A DNA stretch of 64,000 nucleotides from assembly GCA_012862575.1 (NCBI GenBank), contig BLSF01000027.1, forward strand, positions 434,001 through 498,000, read 5' to 3'. Positions 58,445-64,000 of this stretch are shown one piece after another. The DNA comes from Parietichytrium sp. I65-24A. Its lineage: Eukaryota > Sar > Bigyra > Thraustochytrida > Thraustochytriidae. The notes below the pieces were generated by a model. The model was not told where the DNA came from. It worked only from the letters and a program-made list of their open reading frames with translations, and made no database searches. The position numbers were made by a program, and so were the translations under genes. Numbering within the stretch: the stretch's first letter is position 1; each line of letters starts with the position of its first letter.

Positions 58445-58936
58445 CTAGGAAATCACGCAGCCACAACCTGGGGCGGCCTCAACCTCTGAGCGTCGGACGG
58501 TCTCTTTCTCTTGCCGCTTTGGTGTCCATGAAATGAATCGTCGCGCAAATCCCGGGGGAAGCAAGGGCTTCACAGCATAGACCCACGCCCAGTACTCGTC
58601 AACCTCCTCTCCACGCTTATACTCGGCAATAAAAGAAATTTCCGTCATACAGACGGGGCACGCGTGCCAAGTGCTCTGCGAGTCTGTGCGCTTCCTGTAT
58701 GGGGCAATCCTATTTGCATCGATGCAATCGTCACAGACGCAAAGGTGGTCGCAGGGAAACAGGACTTTCTTGCATGTTTGTATTTTACAAAGACAGCAGC
58801 TCACCCCGGACTCATCGTCTGGGAATCTCTTCGTCTCCACGCTGCGCGTATACGGCCGAAGCTCGCCATACGTCTGCGCCAACACATTGTAGTTCTTGAC
58901 GAGCTTCGGCTCACTCGGACCAATACGCGGAGGCAT
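58445..58936 (-). CDS. RING-HC protein with C-terminal CaaX prenylation motif
   Basis: 163 residues from the ATG in CCACCATGC context; an open frame upstream starts only at GTG. The RING finger (about 46-100) has CCLC, then FPCDHLCVCDDC, then CPVC, the PCxHLCxCxxC pattern of MGRN1/LOG2-type E3 ligases; the spacing between the last two pairs is somewhat long. The protein ends GCGCVIS: CVIS is a good CaaX box for farnesylation and the Cys two residues before it could be palmitoylated, as in Ras. An E3 ubiquitin ligase fixed to a membrane is inferred. The stop is 11 bp from that of the TPR-glycosyltransferase gene, so the 3' ends of the transcripts must overlap. Confidence 0.82.
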   Translation of the reverse strand: MPPRIGPSEPKLVKNYNVLAQTYGELRPYTRSVETKRFPDDESGVSCCLCKIQTCKKVLFPCDHLCVCDDCIDANRIAPYRKRTDSQSTWHACPVCMTEISFIAEYKRGEEVDEYWAWVYAVKPLLPPGFARRFISWTPKRQEKETVRRSEVEAAPGCGCVIS

Positions 58937-59944
58937 GGTGGACACCCGACAACGTGGTGCGCACAGCGGACTTTGACAACATTCAAATACATTCAACGGT
59001 TTTATTCTCACTAGCTAGTAATAATACTCCAGTAAGCCCTGTTAGACCAACGGGTTTGTTTAGCCCCTGTTAGTCACTGTTTTTTACACGACCGCGACTG
59101 TTGAAACGGTCCAAGACCTTGAATGGAGAGAGAAATTAGCCACCTCCGCAGCACTTGGTCGCTTACAATTGAAGTATTGGAACATTCTTGGTCGCTGACA
59201 ATTGAAGTATTGGAACATTCTGTTGGCAACGGGAGACATGGAAAGAAGGAGAGCAGCCGATTGCAGACTTTGAAATCAAAATTGCGCACCTGGGCCAACA
59301 GCGAAGCTAGCAAGCAGATGAACGGTTACTCATTTGTAGGTCAGTCTGAGCCGACTTTCTGGAGAGTTTACCTCTAGCATGGGAAAGCCGAAACGCTTTG
59401 TTTTTTTTTCATAAAAAACAGCAGGTGGTCCAATCCAAATTTAGGTGGGAGTGATTAGACGTTTTGTACAAACATACAATGAAGTATTTTCAGCAAACAG
59501 CAGCTGCCTATTAGATGGCGGATCTTCGCAAGAGTAACGTCTTTCTAATCGCTCGCTATCAACATCGTGCAATCACACTCATTCACTCGATTATGTAACG
59601 GGTCCTCGGTGGTATGGGGCACCGAGTGCAAGGCCGCAGTGTGAGAATGTCCGACTCCTTGGAATCACAGATGGAATAGAGACCAGCATTTGGGAATCAG
59701 AATAGTGCAGCATTCAAGCATTTCGGCTATAGTGGGACGAGGTCGTCCCATTGAAAGGCTCTCCTTGCTTATGCTCACGCTCACCTCTAGGAGTTGTTTG
59801 AAACTGCCGGAGCAAAGCGATAGGCCAAGCAATCCAGTAATCTCCACGCCGAAAGTGTGCAACCGCCGGCAGACCCGAATCTGAAGAAGCAAAAAGCGAA
59901 AGGGGAAAACAGGGAGGCGATCGATCTACGAAGCGAGCGCAAGG
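58937..59944. other. Divergent intergenic region with a 33-bp duplication
   Basis: About 1 kb between the RING gene and the SOD-like gene. Apart from the duplication at 59155-59220, I see no ORF or RNA gene to support. Confidence 0.45.
59155..59220. repeat. 33-bp tandem duplication
   Basis: A 33-bp unit starting TTGGTCGCT and ending GGAACATTC occurs twice head to tail (59155-59187, 59188-59220) with one mismatch. Confidence 0.85.
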
Positions 59945-61468
59945 ATGAAGTGCGGGTTTGGATTGATGGCCCTGGCCTTGGGCGCCAGCCAAGTTCTTGT
60001 CGTAAACAGCGAAGTTCTCGTGGGATTCAGGAGCTTTGATACGTATCCAGGATATACTGGAGATGTGTCCTTGGAGGTGTTGGATAAAGTATTGTTTACC
60101 CAAACGTGTCCGCCCGAGTTTGATGCATACACGACGCTGGCGTGCGACTTATACGAGGGGGAGGGCACTATCAACGTCACTCGGGGTTCACTCGATTCTG
60201 CGACATTTACAATTCATGGAGGAACAAGTTGCGACAACGTCGGGGCGGCTATCGTGAAGCTTGACTTTACAGCGGACTTCTCCTCCAACTCGTCATATAC
60301 TTTTGACGGAACAAGTGATGGCGGAGAAGACCTTGTAGGAAAAGTGATTGTCGTCTACGACGGTCAAGAGACTCCAATTGCCTGCACCAAATTGCAAATC
60401 TGGGGAGACGAAACCGTTGATGTCTTGGCAGGATATTTCAGTGCCCAGAACGGATACGAGCTGGGCGACTCCTTCCCCGCTCAAGGCACCGTTCAGGCGT
60501 ATGCAGGCAGCGAATCAGCTGCTCCAAGTGGGTATGTAAGCCTGAACACATCCAATGTTTTGAGCTACAATTTGTCGGATCTGACCGCTTCCGGCGAGCA
60601 CGGTATTCACATCCACGAAGGGGTGAGCTGTGATGATGCCTTGGGGCACTATTACAATGAAGATGGAGACAATACAGATCCTTGGAGCACCACCGCTACC
60701 GCAGATGGAGATGGTAACGCCGCCGGTTCTATCGATGTCTCGGCGCTGGAAAACGCATACTCGTTCGCGGAAAACGTTAACCATGCCGTCGTCATTCACG
60801 ACTCCACGTCAACGAGGATTGGTTGCGCAACCTTGGGCCGCACCGATGTTTCCAAATTGATTGGATACGCTTATGCCCTACTGGATTCAGATTTGGGAGG
60901 GTTGCAACTTTCAGGTTGGTTGGATAACGTGGAAAGCGTCATCAACGCTCCTGTGAATGTGGCGCTTCACTCTGGTACCTCATGTGACGCGCCAGGGGAT
61001 GTCTTTCCACCATCAGCTGGTGGGGACGCAGACGCCTTCTGGGAACAATCAGGCCTTGTTCGCGTCACAAATCAGAGTACGGCCGAAGGTTCGGAATACT
61101 TTTCCGTTAGCTTCTCCATTCTCTTGGACTATAGTCCTTCTGATATTGAAGACAGTGTCCTCATTTACAAGGACAACGCTGGCAGGCCGATCGCTTGTGC
61201 AAAGCTTTCAAAGAGCTTGGAGCCAGAAACCCGCGCTCCGACCAAGGCCCCAACGAACTCTCCAACGAAAGTTCCTGGCACAGCTCCAACGGACTCTCCA
61301 ACGGAAGCTTCTGGCACCCCAGCTCCGTCGACCTCGACCAACTTGAACGCGACTTCAGCCCCAACCAATGAAGAGCTGGATTCCACTTTCGCGCCAACGG
61401 CTTCAGGAAGCCGCAACTTGCTCTCGGTGATGGCTCCTCTTCTCATTGCGGCTGCCATCGCTGCCTAG
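59945..61468 (+). CDS. Secreted triple Cu/Zn-superoxide-dismutase-like protein with predicted GPI anchor
   Basis: 507 residues, no intron. A signal peptide (about 1-20) is followed by three SOD_Cu-like domains (about 25-155, 160-292, 293-418), each ending in a strand like PIACTKL, RIGCATLG or PIACAKL. Only the middle domain keeps the copper-site pattern: HGIHIHEGVSC (His222, His224, Cys229), GHYY (His235) and VVIHD. Domains 1 and 3 have IHGGTSC and LHSGTSC with one His left. The zinc loop is not evident even in domain 2. A Pro/Thr/Ser-rich stalk (about 420-485, APTKAPTNSPTK) leads to a hydrophobic end (LLSVMAPLLIAAAIAA), as in GPI-anchored wall proteins. A surface role in superoxide handling or copper binding is inferred; enzymatic activity is uncertain. 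Confidence 0.82.
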   Translation: MKCGFGLMALALGASQVLVVNSEVLVGFRSFDTYPGYTGDVSLEVLDKVLFTQTCPPEFDAYTTLACDLYEGEGTINVTRGSLDSATFTIHGGTSCDNVGAAIVKLDFTADFSSNSSYTFDGTSDGGEDLVGKVIVVYDGQETPIACTKLQIWGDETVDVLAGYFSAQNGYELGDSFPAQGTVQAYAGSESAAPSGYVSLNTSNVLSYNLSDLTASGEHGIHIHEGVSCDDALGHYYNEDGDNTDPWSTTATADGDGNAAGSIDVSALENAYSFAENVNHAVVIHDSTSTRIGCATLGRTDVSKLIGYAYALLDSDLGGLQLSGWLDNVESVINAPVNVALHSGTSCDAPGDVFPPSAGGDADAFWEQSGLVRVTNQSTAEGSEYFSVSFSILLDYSPSDIEDSVLIYKDNAGRPIACAKLSKSLEPETRAPTKAPTNSPTKVPGTAPTDSPTEASGTPAPSTSTNLNATSAPTNEELDSTFAPTASGSRNLLSVMAPLLIAAAIAA

Positions 61469-64000
61469 AGCATCCAACAATCCATCCTCACGCAATTGCT
61501 AGTAAATGATTTTATTTCTGACAGTAAATTCTGACCGCGAATTTCGAATTCCGCTGACTTGGACAGTCGATTCATTCAATGAATATTCTCAGTCAACGAA
61601 GGCACGACGCCCTGGCGCGTTGCGTTGCGTTGCGTTTCGTTGCGTTGCTTTGCCAGTGACCGTTGACCGACACAGAAGCCTTGCTGAGCTTTGCGCTGAG
61701 CCTTGAACCTGAGCTTGGCGTGCGCCCCGAAAGATTCACAGTCAGTTCCGCTCACTGTCACACTGACTCGGAAGCCTGACGAATTTGAGATCGTTTGCTT
61801 TTTCAAGTAGTCCAAGTTCGCTAAAGCCTCACGACCAGTCCAATGCCAGGGCGCACACCCCTCACCTCCCCCCTTTAACGTGACTGCTGACTATTTGAGC
61901 TCATAGACTGTGCATGAACAACGCAAGCAAGCAAAAGCAAGCAAACAAGAGGCAAGAGGAGGTCCAGCGCACGATAAGTAAGCAGCTCCGTGCACTGAAC
62001 GTGGGTACTTTCTCTCTGACTACAATGCCGCAGGTTGTCGGTCACGCACACGCGCGAGTTTTGTAAATTTTACACAAGTCAAGTCACAACGTGTCACAAT
62101 GGGAGAAACGCACGAAAGAGCATCCATCGCTCTCCTTCTCGCCTTGTTCGCGTTGTGTTTACACTCAATACCAGCCTCAGCTCAGTGTCAGCTCAGCTGG
62201 AGAACAGATAGTAGGCCAAGCACTTGTGAAGAGATCCAGACTCTTGCTGAATCATTCTTTTATTACTAGGCTAGGGGCGGTGGTGGGGCGCACACGCTCG
62301 CAGCACTCAGTCAGCACTCGCTCTGACTTGTCGAGCGCACCCTAGCGGCCAGTGTAAGTACTGAAGTGAGGAAAAGTCAGTCAGATCTGAATTCTTGAGC
62401 TGATTTGCAAGCCAGTGATGGCAATAGAGAAAACTGGACTGCCGTCTCGCAGTCAGTCTATCAAACAAAACTGGCGCTGCCTCTGCTTCCAAGTCACTTT
62501 CCTTTTTTTTTGAGTGGTTTTGTATGGTTTTGTTTGTTTGTTTGGGCTTGGCTTGGACGAGTGTGACGATAACTTGACGAGTTGACTTACACTCCCTTTG
62601 CCAGCTAGGCTTCATTCCTAGCACTGTCTCTCTCTACGCCAGCCCAGTGAAACTTGGGGTCGTATCTGATTTCGTATCTGTATGCCTGGTCTAACGCTTT
62701 CTATAGAAATAGAAACATGTGCACGCGATGTTAAATCAAAATTGTGAGTAAACTAAGTGTGATGGCATGCAGTTTCATCTAACATAAAAGTTGATTGCAA
62801 GTCATGGACCAGAATGAGAAAGAAGCTGGGCTCTCTGGGCGCAGTGAGAGGTTGTTTTGGGACCGATTGGTGACACTGAGTAGCAAGTGCCTCGCAAGTA
62901 CGAACTGTGAGTCACACTTGACAGTCATTCCAGTCCACTCTCCATTCATACTCCACCATGTCATGCTATGTGGTAAGAAGGCACGTCGGTCGGTGGTCAA
63001 CCCACGCTCACATCCAAGCGGCTGAGTGTTTACTGTTATTCAAGCTCGCTCCTCATGACTGTAAATCAAAAACTGGTAATAAAGGAGTTGGAAGAGAGAG
63101 AGTGTTAGCGCAGCGAGTAAGGAGGAAGGAAGAGATGAAATGAAAACAAAGTGCAATCTTCCTTTGATCTGGATTATCTGGATCGAGCGTGTGCATGCGC
63201 CAATAGGAGTCCTTATTTTTGTCCGATTTTAATTTTTGAGAGTCGTGCCGAGCGATTCCAAGTTAGTGACCAAACTAGCACTCGAGTGCTCTCGCATAGT
63301 CTTGAGTGGCCCCTCCAAGTTTGGTTGGATTCACTTTGACAAGGTTATTCCAAGTCGACTGTAGAAGTAAAAGAAAACTGCGCCGCAAGATTGTAACTCG
63401 CTGAGCATGTCAACACTTGAAGAAGCTCCGCGGAACTGCTGACCGAGGGCTTCCATCGATCTCTGAACATTTTTTTTCTTGAGAATTCTGAACTTTCTGA
63501 CCGCTTCTCGATCTCGAGATCTATGGTGACTGAGATGATGGAGATGGCGAAAGGAGCGTTTACTCGGCTACGAGAGGATTCCACTGATCGAAGGCTGGCG
63601 CGACTACTCACCCTCCTTTCCTGGAATTAAATCTTAAACTAATCTGTGTAATCTGTGAAGATCTATTATTCAATTTGTATTGCATTCCCTCGTGTGAACC
63701 CTGAAACCTGGGCTAATTACTCCCTCGCGCGGCGCACTTGTACATGTGCTGTGCAGGTGCAATGAAAGTCATTGATTGGTGTGAGCGACATTCTTTCCTC
63801 TCCAGCCAAAAAAATAAGCAGGGGGGGGGTAGCCAATTTGTGACTGTTATTGTAAAATGGAGTATTCCGTATCTTTCTTTAATTTGTGTGCTGAGTACTA
63901 GTGCTAGCACTATCACCGACAGTGAGAAGTATGTGGTGTTTGATGCATAGTCAAAATTTGTTCAGCAATAACTGACACGAGAAGTAAACCTTCGTGATAG
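61469..64000. other. Gene-free right end of the window
   Basis: About 2.5 kb with only short ORFs on both strands, the longest ATG-started one being about 73 codons (near 62803) without features. A TGCGT pentamer run lies at about 61618-61645, and CAGT/CTCAG-rich stutter is common. No tRNA, repeat family or element is recognised. It may hold the promoter of a gene beyond the window. Confidence 0.45.

Noticed and set aside
62803-63025. 73-codon ATG-started ORF in the right-hand gap
   Set aside because: No family, no promoter or splice signals, composition like the surrounding noncoding DNA.
61469-64000. Mobile element or defence-like system in the large gene-free stretch
   Set aside because: No terminal repeats, target duplications, polymerase, integrase or nuclease motifs were seen on either strand.

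Overview
The window is nuclear DNA of a eukaryote. Genes lie singly, each with its own flanks. Several are split by short GT-AG introns (71-118 bp, usually with a GTAAGT-type donor), and the products are typical eukaryotic nuclear ones: eIF3d, a Noc1/CEBPZ ribosome factor, a P5A ATPase, a kinesin-13, NSUN2 and an initiator tRNA-Met. Composition by eye is near 50% GC. About one gene per 3 kb, with most long genes lacking introns, suggests a compact protist genome. A stramenopile such as a thraustochytrid or an alga would fit, but the sequence does not prove it. I recognised no rRNA, CRISPR array, retroelement or DNA transposon.

Layout. 0-14 kb: a small LITAF-like protein, a four-exon TauE/SafE transporter, a converging NRPS-like adenylation-thiolation-ankyrin enzyme, a DUR3 urea transporter and an orphan multi-span membrane protein. 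14-21 kb: mitochondrial AK3-type adenylate kinase converging on an Aha1_N-LRR fusion, a secreted/type I membrane protein with Gly-Asn and Asp tracts, and eIF3d. 21-34 kb: an ankyrin-fibronectin III protein, NSUN2 tRNA methyltransferase, P5A ATPase and kinesin-13. 36-48 kb: queuine tRNA-ribosyltransferase converging on a catalytic-only MTHFR, an intron-containing initiator tRNA-Met, Noc1/CEBPZ, an EF-hand/C2-like protein and a CRAL-TRIO protein. 48-61.5 kb: an orphan 625-aa protein, a predicted myristoylated protein, a small Ser-rich protein, an RS-rich coiled-coil protein, a TPR-glycosyltransferase, a RING protein with a CaaX tail, and a secreted triple Cu/Zn-SOD-like protein with a predicted GPI signal. 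61.5-64 kb holds no gene I can support.

No operon-like pathway is evident; this is mostly a housekeeping segment. A loose theme is translation (initiator tRNA, eIF3d, NSUN2, QTRT1, Noc1), but the genes are scattered and need not be co-regulated. The points most worth following are the A-T-ankyrin enzyme, the Aha1-LRR fusion, the intron in the initiator tRNA, MTHFR without its regulatory half, and 7-bp or 9-bp tandem repeats just upstream of many start codons. Gene coordinates run from the ATG I judged best to the stop codon; exon limits are given in the text.
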